DNA of 64,000 nucleotides from Adineta vaga (taxonomy: Eukaryota; Rotifera), in contig CP075493.1 of the NCBI GenBank assembly GCA_021613535.1, forward strand, positions 16,864,001 to 16,928,000, read 5' to 3'. Shown piece after piece: positions 22,888-34,353 of the stretch (positions are counted from its first letter, which is position 1; each line of letters begins with the position of its first letter). Below the pieces are notes generated by a model that was given only the letters and a program-made list of their open reading frames with translations, was not told the origin of the DNA and ran no database searches. A program made the position numbers and the translations under genes.

Positions 22888-25800
22888 GGAGTATTCGTTC
22901 TGGTTATAGATCTATCTGAAAACAAAACTAGCGCTCAATAAGGTACAACAATCACTTGAAACTGAATATCCTTATTATTGACGAATCAATACTTATTTAT
23001 TTCAGGAAATCAATTTAGATCGAGCTTATAGTCGTCAACAATAATGTTTTTTTAAGCTTCTTTCGAACCCTTTTTAGATCGACCTAAATCATTTCGATAT
23101 CTAGTAGTCCATTAAGCGTATAAATAACACATTAGACACAATAATTATAAGGCGTTATGTGCAGAAATCTAGGAGTAAATATCTTTATGAGACCTTAAAT
23201 GCAGAAATAGATAATTGGGTACAAGGATGTGCGAACAAATATAGAAAGAAGGAATAAACTTAGTTGTATGGAATTCAGTCTAACGTTAATAGGTAAAATG
23301 AAGGGGGAAAAAATTTATTTCAATATCGGAAATCGTATGAAATCAATGAAACCAATAAATCACGAAATCAGTTTGTTCTCCCTTAGGTAAAATGTAAAAG
23401 TAAGTAATTAGATATATTTACAATCGGTTAAATCTAGAGACGATGACTAGACACAGGGATAAGAGATTTAGTATATCAATAATGTATTATACTAAGTTAT
23501 GAGGAATTGTGTTTACGCACAACGGGTTAGACATAACTAAAAGGAATTCAATAACAAGATAATGTATTAAACATTGGTATAAGGGACTATACATAGTGAT
23601 AAGTAGTTAATTCAAGGAAAGGAGGATCAAGCATAAGGGCTTGATTATAGAAGTAAGATGTCCAACTTAGTTTTTATGAGTTATATCTATGGATAGGGTA
23701 CACTCTACAAAAGAGGTGTTTCACGGAACCAGTGCTCAGAGGAAAAATCTTTTTGGTTTCGTACGAATTGGTCAAACGTAATAAAAGCTTAGCAATTCAC
23801 ACATGGAATCAAAAAAATCTTTAGATGGACACAAGGAGTTCAGCATATGGATAATTGATTAGAGATAGTTATAAGAGTTTATATGTAGGGGTAAGAGTTA
23901 GACATGGTCGTAAGATATTAACCAATTAACTAGAACGATAATGAAGTAGGTTCAGGAATAAGATTTCAGATATAGTTGTAAGAAGTTAACGCAACGGAAA
24001 CTTTAATATATATATATATGACACCAAACGGTAGTGATTTGATTAATAACAAGTATCTACGATAAACTGAACAACACACTGTATTATTCTCAGCAAATAC
24101 ACATAGGAAAGGTTCTTGGAGTACAAAACACTTCTGTTTATTCGTCTCTCGAGTCGACTCTCTCCAGAGGGTGAGACTAAGACTGCATTTAAACTAGATC
24201 AATTCCAGACTAGGGGAAACAGCAGATTAGAAGAAAAATAGGAACAATCAGGCTTTAGCTAACCTTATTGCAACAGAAATACTCACATGAAGCTCACTGT
24301 AGGAATAACCGTTTAGGCATATAAATAATAGTGCAGTAGTAAGAAGAAAAGGATAATGATGTTAATCTGAGGATTGATATGAATCCTTTGCGCGAAATGT
24401 TTACTAATGCAGTCCAAAAAATCTTCTTATTCGAATGTACACCTTTGTGTTTATATAAAGTAGAAAAGACCAATATGTCGACTGGCACAGAAAATTGGCG
24501 TTTTTACGTTGGCTTTTATTATCTGTGTTACGATGACAATTGCGAATTCCACCTTACACCCATAAATGCTTCGGGAACCTAATGAGCACGTATTTGAATT
24601 TATCTAATACAAAAAACCTTTAATAATTTCATGTACAATAAAAGTCGATGCGGTTCACTATCCATTTTGCTATACGTATAAAGCTCTACCTTTAAGTCTT
24701 ACGTAAGACAAAAGCTTCACATAATCATGTGCGACAGGGAGTAGTTCTTTTATTTATATGTCCCATCGTCGAAATGAATATGATTAAAGAACTAAATTGT
24801 CGAAACAAATATCATCGAAATAGAGACCATCAACATACCTGTCCGAACTCCGAATTTCATGGAATCTTCTAATTCGACAATCTTTCTTTGGACAATCTTA
24901 TTTTTCGGTAATATTTGTTTCGGTGATCATCATCATAATCCACGATATTAATTTCCAGATTTTTTCATATTTACAGTTGATATCAAGCAACGTCATATAA
25001 TCTTGTAGAGATTCTCACAATGTATGTTTTCGTATTAAATATACGAAAATTGATGGAGACTCTATGAAGAAAATTTGAAAATACAAAACTATCTATTTTT
25101 ACTGCAACATCCCTTGCGATCTACGAAACGATCATCCCATTCGGCAGTTTACGAAACTACCAGACGTTTCGTATATTTTATAATAAACTTTGAAGCAGAT
25201 AATAAAGTGGTACAGAGCTCAATACCAATAATGCAAAACCTTCGGACCCTTCTTGAAATAATGGATAGTTTCATATAAAAAATACGGCACTTTTCTCAGA
25301 TAATGAAACCAACAACAATATCGCAGCATATTATAAAACCTTATGCTATTTTACAAAATGATTAGACTAGTACATGGTGTAAGTTCTTGAAGAAAATCAC
25401 GAAACTTGAAACCGTTTGATAAAAAAATGCAGAAATTTTAAGCTTCTGTAAGCAATCATTTTTTTAGAGTGTAAGTGAAAGAACGATGACTAATATCAGT
25501 ATATGAGCCGGTGCAAAGTAATTGTTTGAATCGGTACCTATACTATTAAGGAAAAAAGCCTATGTACTAGAATTAAGTCATCAGTAGCGACCGTTCGATC
25601 TGGATTTTTCAAGATTCTGCTGATCGAGTCCATATAGAAGAAATATCTTATGCATTTAGTGATATTTTTGTAAATCCTCGAAATTTTTATCTGTTTTGTT
25701 TGAAAGCTATAGAATACACTGGGGGAGAATGTATTATACGAAACTTCAGAGGTAGTTCGTAGTTCGGAACGAAATAAAAATCTATTAAAAGTTTCATACA

Positions 25801-26769
25801 AATGCGATTTCATAGTAGAAATTTTATTCAGATCTCAATACAGTCCCAATAACATTTTGCCAATCTATTTATAAATTCCTATATTACGATATCTATTGCC
25901 TATGTTTTTGCACATTCACCTGTACTGCTGAATCAAGTCCCCTGTCTTTATCATCTCAATATATCGCCTTAATCTCTATAACCATATTCTGTCACTTTAA
26001 TCTATTCCTTTTATCTATCGCCCTATTCTATTATTAAATCGATTATATGCATGTTACAATATCAATAATATTCATCTTAGTGGTATTTGTATAAAAACCA
26101 GTTATTTTGAAGAAGTTACCTTTCCATAATGAAAATCTCAAGTCTTCATTTTCCCATCCCGGTAAGACTGTTGCTTGAAAATAAAGCTATTTTATAAAAC
26201 CTAGACTAAAGAACTCCGAGATCGGCCAATCTGAATTTTCAAATGAAATATCAAAGTTTTTACATTTTCCCTTGATTCACGTAAGTTAGAAACAAACCAA
26301 AAACAAATTAGCTTGAAGGGTCGAGTCTTTCCTGAGATATAGCTGATCATAATTGCAACGAGTTGGGCCAGATTTTGATAAACTTGAGATTCAACGCTTT
26401 TCAGTAAATTTTGATATTCCAAATAACGATAAGAGTTATAAACGTCATTATTCTACCACGTATACTATCAACAATGAGATTTCTTCTAAGTGTGTTGTAA
26501 GTTGCAATAATCGCATATAATATCAAGCAGATGACAGAAAAGCAAAAACAAAACACACTCAATCGAATAAGACACCCACTATATATACTCTCTAAATATA
26601 GAGAAGCAGAGGGAGGAAGAAAAAGAAAAATAAATGTGAAGAGGATGGGACAAAACAAACAAAACGAAATATGCGAAAGAGAGAATAAGATATGAATGAG
26701 GATGGAAAAATGTTAAGAAGAGTATGCATGGAAAGAAAACAAATGAGAGGGAAAAATGATATATCATAA
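22888..26769. other. Long intergenic stretch with degenerate repeats
   Basis: No gene was recognised. About 23430-24000 contains a loose recurring pattern. A TA microsatellite lies at about 24008-24020. Frames at 24379-24582, 25075-25278 and 25538-25813 have no domain or splice support. Confidence 0.4.
23430..24000. repeat. Possible degenerate minisatellite
   Basis: Variants of TAGACATAGTGATAAGGAGTT recur loosely, for example near 23450, 23525, 23585, 23890 and 23955, with spacing of roughly 20-30 nt inside runs. Divergence is high and a clean period could not be fixed by eye. Confidence 0.35.
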
Positions 26770-29313
26770 CCCCCCCCCCCCCCATATTAGAAGCCCACTG
26801 GGCTTCTAAACTGTCTATTACTTATAATTTTCTAAGTGGGCTTCTATTGTGGGGGGCTTCTAATACGACTTTTGTGTTAAATTTTCTAAAAAAACATAAG
26901 AAAATTGTTGTTTCAGTTATCTCGAGTTTTATTTAGAATAAGTTCAAAATTAATTACACAAAATCTTCTTAAGATAAATATAAGCACAAATAAATACTTT
27001 TATAAATTATAAGTTACAAAAAAAAAAAAAAAAGAAAGTAGTTTGAAAGTAACTAGTTTACTTTACCTACTTTTTCCATAAGTCAGTTAATTTTAATTGT
27101 TTATTTTTTTCATTTAATATAATTTTATCTTGTTCTGCAGCTAATGTAGCTGCATTTTGAATTTGTTCTTCATCATCGTCTTCATTAATATTTAATGATA
27201 GACAATTGACTACAGATGGATCATACGTATAATTTTGAAGAGTTCTATTAAAAAAACTTAGAAATGTCTTACTTTCGAAATAAACCATTCATTATATTTG
27301 TTCATTGTTATAGTGTTAATAACACTTTCTGGAGTAAAGAACACTTTAATACCATTAGCATATTGTTTTTGTTCATTAGGCGAAATATGACCCTTTCCTT
27401 TGAATAACAACACAGGATCAACACGTTGATCTTCGCCTGAGACTGTAAGAATAACCGTGCAAAATCTCTAAATGAAGAAACGAAATAAAATAACAAATAG
27501 AATAATTTTTTACATACCTTTTCTAAAAATATGACGTGTCTACCGCTAGCTTCTGAAACTTAACGAAGACTTGTGATTATATTTAGTTGTTCTTGGAGAA
27601 GAATATGTATATCTGATAACGCAAACTTTAACTAGGTCTGAAGCCTGTCAGGTCAGCGTTGTAAAGATCTACAAAAACTTCTCTGTAAGTTGTATACAAA
27701 AACTCACGACGAATGAACAAGTTAAATTTGTTGTGTATTGTAAAAAAAGAAAAGTACTCACTTTATTACTTAAACATCCTTCTACTTCATTACAAGTGTT
27801 GATATCATTAATTGAGCGTTTTGCTTGATCGCCGAATAATGCCAGTGGAGATTCATCCATGTTAAAAACGTCACGTGGAGTAAAGGCCCCCATTGGGCCA
27901 CGTTTTGGAGCCCATCGACTAGCTCGTCGTAGATAATTATAGAATGAAGTAGCTTTTTGATGAACTTCGTCGAGTGGAATTTTTTGTTGTCGTTTTGGAC
28001 GTTGAAGAGAAAGTCGATGGCGAACGAGAAAACGACCAAACCATTTTGATGATGGACATGGGTGATTTAATTCTTGGCTTATTTGTCGTCCACGACGTTG
28101 AAGATAACGAAATGTCACTTTTTCTTTACGAATATCAGTAATAGGTGTTGTTGTTGATCCAGGAGCAGTACGTTTTTGACGATACCAGGTAAGTAAACGA
28201 GAATCAAGGTCCACATAAATTAATTTTTTACCAGCTCCATTACGACGCATGCGTTTTTTACCTGAAGAAAAAAAAATAGAGATTGTTTTACTTTTTAAAT
28301 GTAATAAAAATGAACTCCTCACCTTTCTTTTGAGATGACAATTTTATTAATTCATCTTTGTTCTTGATCCACATACGAAGTTGTTTTGTAGCACATCCGA
28401 TATCGTTGGCTGTTTTAGATTTGTTGTTGTTTTTTTCGAAGTAGATGATCGCATTTAATTTTTCATTTACGGTCCATTGACGTCGCTTACGTTTATTAAT
28501 GGTGGTTGATGTTGACGAAGAGGTAGTATCGACAATGCTGTTGTTATTAGAAGATGCAGCTTGATGAGATGATTGTAATAATTCTTCTTCATCACTGGAT
28601 GACTCTGACGACGAATAATTAACGAGTAATGCAGGTTGAGTCGAAGAATAATTATCATCGCTATCATCGTCACTGTCCGAATTAAGTTGTAAATAATTAG
28701 TCCATTTGATTAATTCATATTCATTTTCATCGACAATAGACATAACTTCAACGCTGGAATCATTATCGGAACTGGATTCGTCTAATAGTGAGTTTGTAAT
28801 AACGCCTGGTAACGGCGCTAGATGCTCTTCGATTTGATACATAGTTAATGGATATACAATTCAAGAAAAAATATTTTAATTGAATGACATGTGAACAATG
28901 CCGTCGGAATATACTTTGTATGAATATGTCTATTCAGCCTATTCATTCTGTGCATTTCTCTCTTTCAAAAGATTAGATTATGAAACATCTGAAGATGTGT
29001 CCGATTGATTGTTATGTATTAATTTTGTCGTTGTTAAATAAGATCAAAGAATTGTTCTGTCATGTACATCAATGCTTGTTTGATATCTAATTTCAACATT
29101 GAATTGCTTTGACTTTACTTTACATCCATACATTCGAAGTTCGAATGTATGAATGTTCAGAAGAAAATTGATAAATTTTGAAAAAAAATTCTAAATCTCG
29201 GACTTAATACAAGCCCATGGGCTTCTAATACATCTTTCATATTGCTCCTTCCAAAGGGGGCTTCTAATATGGGGGGGCTTCTAATATGGGGTGGGCTTCT
29301 ATTATAGGGGGGG
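26770..29313. mobile_element. CENP-B/pogo-type DNA transposon, 2.5 kb, degenerate
   Basis: The left end is a C tract followed by CATATTAGAAGCCC and the right end carries GGGCTTCTAATATGGGG next to a G tract, so the termini are inverted repeats beginning with poly-C. Each end holds several extra copies of GGGCTTCTA in both orientations (left to about 26870, right from about 29211). Between them lies one minus-strand transposase gene. The C/G homopolymers make the exact boundary and target duplication unreadable. Confidence 0.8.
27067..28842 (-). pseudogene. DDE_1 (CENP-B/jerky/pogo-like) transposase, catalytic core deleted
   Basis: Exon 28842-28323 has an acidic Ser/Asp-rich N-terminus, a basic KRKRRQW patch and a helix-turn-helix (VNEKLNAIIYFEKN..KTANDIG). 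Exon 28261 to about 27762 continues with the second DNA-binding helix region (SSKWFGRFLVRHRLS) and the first catalytic aspartate in FNMDESPL. A small exon near 27530-27565 reads ASGRHVIFLEK. The exon upstream of 27290 reads FCTVILTVSGEDQR..LLFKGKGHIS..NKYNEWF, the expected continuation. The frame then jumps to an acidic C-terminal tail (EEQIQNAATLAAEQDK..LTDLWKK) in another phase. The segment with the second and third catalytic acidic residues is absent. One junction (27762 to about 27565) also fails to keep phase with canonical sites. The protein should be inactive for transposition. Confidence 0.78.
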
Positions 29314-29469
29314 TTTAGTCAACAGACATAGCAAAAGTCATCAAAAGTACTGTCTATCGAAATTTTCGCTAAGAAAATGTTTCAACAAAATTTTACTGTT
29401 TTTATCAAAAAATCTCCAGTTTGAAAAATAACTGTGCTCGGCATTTGTAACATATTGTTATGATAAACT

Positions 29470-29826
29470 GATCACACAAGTTACACTATATGAGAAAACC
29501 AAGCGTATCTAACTGTTTTCGTCGATATAGCTGAAGTTCGCAACAAAACATTTAGCATATTCTGAATCAATGCAAAATGTCTGCCCTATACTAACTATTT
29601 TCTCAAAAACTGATTGTTCTGTCTCTCAGGTCCGCTTTTTTTGAAAACTACATTGAAGTTCGCTCAAGGTAAACTTAAAAAATTAATTTTTGAGAAAATA
29701 GCTAGTATAGTGCGGACATTTTGCATTGATTCAGAATATGCTAAATGTTTTGTTGCGAACTTCAGCTATATCGACGAAAACAGTTAGATACGCTTGGTTT
29801 TCTCATATAGTGTAACTTGTGTGATC
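29470..29826. repeat. Inverted repeat, 140-bp arms, 77-bp loop
   Basis: Arms 29470-29609 and 29687-29826 are reverse complements with a few mismatches and no gaps (outer bases GATCACACAAG / CTTGTGTGATC). It begins about 150 bp beyond the end of the transposon at 29313. It is non-coding and probably a small foldback or MITE. Confidence 0.75.
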
Positions 29827-30832
29827 CATAATAAATACTGGTGGATCCTATTTTGTCTCTTGGATAATACGTCAAACGAGGTAGAATTGCACACGCTATT
29901 AGAACATATAGCTTTCTTTACAAGAACTTATTCTCCGAACTAATATAAGGGTAGAAATGTACCAATCTCAAACGGTTTCAAGTGTAGTGGTGTAACGAGG
30001 GCCCGGCACCGCGATTTTTTGCCAGGATACTGCGGAAAATGTTTGCTTAGATATTAGATTTCTTTACTATATAGTAGTAGTGTTGGTTACACATGACTCA
30101 CGAGTGAGACAAAAATTTTGCAACATTTTCTGTTTTCGATCTACCTTCCCTTAAAAAAACGATTAGATCTTGATTTTTCTTCAAAAGATACGTCATGAAA
30201 AACTGCACGAAAAGTATAGAACAATTCTCTATCACTGTTATAGGTGGTGTTTCCCACATTCAATATGATTAACATGTATACTCCTACCGTGTGCCAGTAT
30301 GATATTATATGTGTGCAGGCGGCTGATACTCCAAAGAGATACAACGTACGTTACTTCAATAGAGCTAAGAGAAATAATCCTATCACTATTTGCGTACCCA
30401 GCTATTTCAATTTCGAGTAGAGGTGTTACTTTATCTTTGCCTTATAAAATAATCATAAAGAATAAGGATGATCATTTTTTTTCAATAAAGATAAAAATTT
30501 TTCGTTAATTTATTCTTTGTTGTAAAGTAGAATAAAAATAAAGTAACACCCCTAATCTACAGCACTATTTAAAGTTCACAGCTCTTCCTAAATCATAGAA
30601 AGATAAGTCGACTACAAAGTTAGTTGATAATAATTTGCTTTTCAAATTTTTTGACACGCATTTGCCTAATTATAAATAATTGAAAACTCATACTTATATC
30701 GACTCTTCACTCCAAAAAAAGATTATATATTTAATTATGACAGTAGTCTTTAATTGCTTTCAAATAAATATTATTAGTTAATGGCAGTTCTAAAACTAAA
30801 ATGGTTTGTTGGCAAATGAGCGACGATCATGA
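29827..30832. other. Intergenic, 3' side of the monooxygenase gene
   Basis: Holds a short imperfect inverted repeat sharing GGTGTTACTTTAT (about 30421-30433, complement about 30538-30550). Nothing else was recognised. Confidence 0.4.
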
Positions 30833-32464
30833 TTACTTTGTGAGACAAAAGCCTTCATAGTCATTTATCGCGATTTGCTCACATTTATCCATGTACACAT
30901 CGAAACCTCCTACATAAGGCACAAAAACTCGTGGTTTCCCGGCTATATTCGTTCCATTGTACCATGACTTTGCTGTTCGAAATAATGTGCTTTCGGCAAC
31001 GTCGTTCACGTGTTTAATCCAAGCATCTTCTGCTTCAATAGTAGGATCTATCGTCTTGATGTTATGTTTTTGTAGATACTGGAGACATTTTGTTATCCAT
31101 TTAACATGTTCCTCGATGTGTGGAACCATATTAGCTAAGTCGGAAGGGCTACCCGGACCGGTAATAGTAAATAAGTTAGGAAAATCGGCAATCATGAGAC
31201 CTAGATAAGTGCGCCATCCATTTATCCATTTTTCTCTGAGTGTCTTGCCTGAATGACCTCGGATATCTATGTTAAGCAAAGCACCAGTGAATGCATCAAA
31301 TCCAAGAGCAAGCACAATATCATCAACTTGATAACTCTTATTACCAACTCGGATTGCTGTAGGCTGAATTTCACTGATGCCTCTATAGCGAAGATCAACA
31401 AGTGTAATGTTATCGCGATTGAAAGTCTCATAATACTGAATATCACTACAGGGACGTTTGATACCAAAAAGATGATCATATGGCAACATGAGTCTGGCAG
31501 TAGCAGGATTTTTGACAGTCGCACGTATTTTGGAACAAATAAAATTAGATACTGTGTCATTGGCTTCCTTGTTAATATATAAGTCATTGAATGGTAGTAT
31601 AAGCGACATTCCACCACCTTTCCATGCCGATTCATACACTTCTTGCCGCTCTTCAGATGTCACACTTAACGCTGAGCAGTTTTTAGAATCAACTAAAAGG
31701 GCTCCGCTCGTCCGCAGAATATCGCGTCGAAGTTGGTCATAGTTTGATTTCCATTGTTGCACTTCTTCCGGATCGAGTGGAGTATTGTTTAACGGAATGC
31801 TATAGTTGGGTGATCGTTGAAATACATAAACATGATCAGCCTCTTTCGTGATGATCGGAATGCATTGTATACCAGACGGTCCTGTTCCGATGACAGCTAC
31901 ACGACGGCCAGTGAAGCTAACATTTTCATGCGGCCATTTGCTAGTGCTATAGATATTACCTGTGAAGGTTTCAAGTCCTTTGATATCAGGAGTTTTCGGG
32001 ACAGAAAGACAACCCGTTGCCATAATGCAGAACTTAGCCGACAACCAATCACTGCGATCTGTCTTTATCTCCCAACGCAACGTGGTCTTGTCAAAAATGG
32101 CAGAGATCACACGAGTGTTTAGTTGGATGTCTTTACGCAGATCAAATTTATCAGCAACATGATTTAAATATCGTAAAATCTCAGGCTGTGTAGCAAAGCG
32201 TTCCGACCAATTCCAGTTCTGTTGTAGTTCATCGGAGAAAGAATATGAGTATTGCATACTCTCGACATCACATCGCGCTCCCGGATACCGATTCCAGTGC
32301 CATGTACCACCCACTCCATCAGCAGTTTCAAAGAGTTTTGCTGTGAATCCATGCTCTCGTAAATGATGTAACATGCACAGTCCAGCAAATCCAGCACCGA
32401 CAATTACGGCATCAATCGTGTCGAGACACTTGTTAATTTCATTCACGCCTTGCTGACAGCTCAT
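30833..32464 (-). CDS. Baeyer-Villiger-type flavin monooxygenase, intronless
   Basis: A single open frame of 543 aa, the usual length for cyclohexanone/phenylacetone monooxygenase relatives. These FAD- and NADPH-dependent cytosolic enzymes insert oxygen next to a carbonyl. The FAD-binding GAGFAG is at 23-28. GGTWHWNRYPGARCD at 52-66 matches the family's Gly-Gly-Thr-Trp..Tyr-Pro-Gly..Asp signature. The NADPH-binding GTGPSG is at 193-198, and GIKRPCSD includes the arginine position used for catalysis in the family. The BVMO fingerprint FxGxxxHxxxWP is present as FTGNIYSTSKWP (167-178), with serine at 173 instead of histidine. Absence of introns in a region of intron-rich genes, and a family common in bacteria and fungi, suggest horizontal acquisition (inference). 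The substrate is unknown; a ketone or N-oxygenating role is possible. Confidence 0.88.
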   Translation of the reverse strand: MSCQQGVNEINKCLDTIDAVIVGAGFAGLCMLHHLREHGFTAKLFETADGVGGTWHWNRYPGARCDVESMQYSYSFSDELQQNWNWSERFATQPEILRYLNHVADKFDLRKDIQLNTRVISAIFDKTTLRWEIKTDRSDWLSAKFCIMATGCLSVPKTPDIKGLETFTGNIYSTSKWPHENVSFTGRRVAVIGTGPSGIQCIPIITKEADHVYVFQRSPNYSIPLNNTPLDPEEVQQWKSNYDQLRRDILRTSGALLVDSKNCSALSVTSEERQEVYESAWKGGGMSLILPFNDLYINKEANDTVSNFICSKIRATVKNPATARLMLPYDHLFGIKRPCSDIQYYETFNRDNITLVDLRYRGISEIQPTAIRVGNKSYQVDDIVLALGFDAFTGALLNIDIRGHSGKTLREKWINGWRTYLGLMIADFPNLFTITGPGSPSDLANMVPHIEEHVKWITKCLQYLQKHNIKTIDPTIEAEDAWIKHVNDVAESTLFRTAKSWYNGTNIAGKPRVFVPYVGGFDVYMDKCEQIAINDYEGFCLTK

Positions 32465-34353
32465 AGTGTTAGCAGTATGTGACTATCTCTAAAACAGAAT
32501 GCAATGAATAGCAACATTATAGCACAATCATGCTGGTTCCGTATACGAGTCACCGGACGTAAGCTACGAGTATTGTAGCTCAAACGGGGCGAGAAGTTCC
32601 TGAGATATATACAGCACAACTGTAGGGAATTGGTCCTATGCCAAAAAGTTCAAAATTCGGGTGTGGGTGTTTTTAGTGAAGTGTGTGTAGTACTGATCAA
32701 CGAAAACTTGGGAATAAGGTGCTTTGAATAAATTTCAGTGTCGTCAAGAAAACAGCACATCGTTGATAGTATTTTTTGGTAAAATTGTTAAAAAAGAGAG
32801 CTGAGATGAACCACAGCTCACTTTGTGACGAGATTTTTCGTTCCAATTGCATGCGAACCAATGCGGTTTTTAGCACTGATTTTGATAACATAACTAATTT
32901 GGTATACAATTGTCTTACCGGAATGAAAATCGCTAAAATTGTTTCATATTTATCGATAAACCATCAAAAAAATAGCAAATTATGAGAGTGATCTGAGCTC
33001 TTTTTTTCTCCAAGCAAACTTTTCTCAAACGTCCTAGGAACCATTTTGTAGCGAAGGAAAAAAAATTACCCAACATATGTAAAATTCAATCTAGGTTTAC
33101 AAGCTATAGTTGAATGGCTGTTGATACACTGGGAAAAATTCACTTATATTTCACTCCAGAACTGACTAGTGACCAACAGTATCCTATAGATAACTATGAA
33201 GCAGTTCGTGAAAATCTAATGTGTAAATATGACATTTAGTTCAGTTTTCGACGCTCTATCTCATGGTATATTACAAGAAATATTTCATCGATTTGATATC
33301 ATTAAAAACATCTTAACTTTCCAGAACTGGTTTTTCAGAATATTTTACAAAAATGCTTCGTGAGTGTTCGACAAAACGCACTAAAAATTTAGGCCTACAG
33401 ACTTTAGATGATGCTGAAAAAGTGACAATATAAAATCAAATATTTTAGTTTTCACGAGTGCTTTGATTTCTCGATAGTCTTATCAGTGCTTTCTAGAAAA
33501 CATTTATACAGTAAATACTTTATCAATACTTTAGAATCCAACGGTTTTCTTTTCCTCGCACACATCATGGAAAAGCTTGTCAGCGCAGCTCCTTTCGAGC
33601 TAAAATGTGGAATTCACGTTGCTTATTTTAGAGCAATTTCTGAATTCGACAGTGTTTTATTCTTAAGAATAACACCCTCAAGATGGAAAATATTACGAAT
33701 TAAGCTATGTCGAAGAAAAAAGGTTTTCTCAATTTATATCGTTTTTTGAGGGTATGGAAGGAACTGGCATGTAAATATGCTACCCTTACCTGCATTCATA
33801 TTATCACCCTCACTCAGTCTATGCGATTTTAACATTTGAAAGGAAGTGGAGTGGGAGGAGATTTTCCTCGTGGCTCCATCGGATGTGATGAACGGTGACT
33901 TGTTTCTATTGAAAAAATATGTCTAGTCGTTCTCTATGTGCACTGGAAAACGCTTCTACAAATGACTTGTCCATTTTTGGGAGAGGGCCCAAAAAATTCC
34001 TCGACTTAAAACTTACACTCTATCATTTTTCTTCGACAAATATATGTGAGCTCCATAAAATCACGTTTTTATGGTATGTTCCTCATAATTCAGTAGCTGT
34101 ATTAGATGCACAACTGCAACTGAATACGGATGTGAAACAGTCGGACGGTAATAACATGTAAAAACATTACCGAAATCCATCAAGAAGAACAAAAGCTATT
34201 GGTACAATACAGTTAGAAGCAGAATTCCACCAGAAACAGTTGAAGTTTAGTCATATGTAAAAGTTGACTTTATGCTTGTCACCCTTACGATCGCCACTTA
34301 TTCATAATACTCTAATAAAACACAGGGAACAGATGAAAGAGGCGTAAAAGAAC
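32465..34353. other. Intergenic, nothing recognised
   Basis: Upstream of the monooxygenase. No gene was identified; frames at 32697-32985, 33486-33749 and 33919-34161 have no domain. A CGGGTGTGGGTG motif lies at 32658-32669. Confidence 0.4.

Noticed and set aside
24379-24582. 67-aa frame with Cys and Tyr-rich segment
   Set aside because: No family similarity, and no splice or repeat evidence; probably chance.
26579-26785. Hydrophobic minus-strand frame running up to the poly-C tract
   Set aside because: Composition comes from a purine-rich low-complexity stretch; no coding evidence.
31253-31582. Long open frames opposite the monooxygenase gene
   Set aside because: They are antisense shadows of a 543-aa gene with clear motifs.
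32658-32669. True telomeric array
   Set aside because: Only one to two TGTGGG-like units occur at each site; there is no tandem array in the window.
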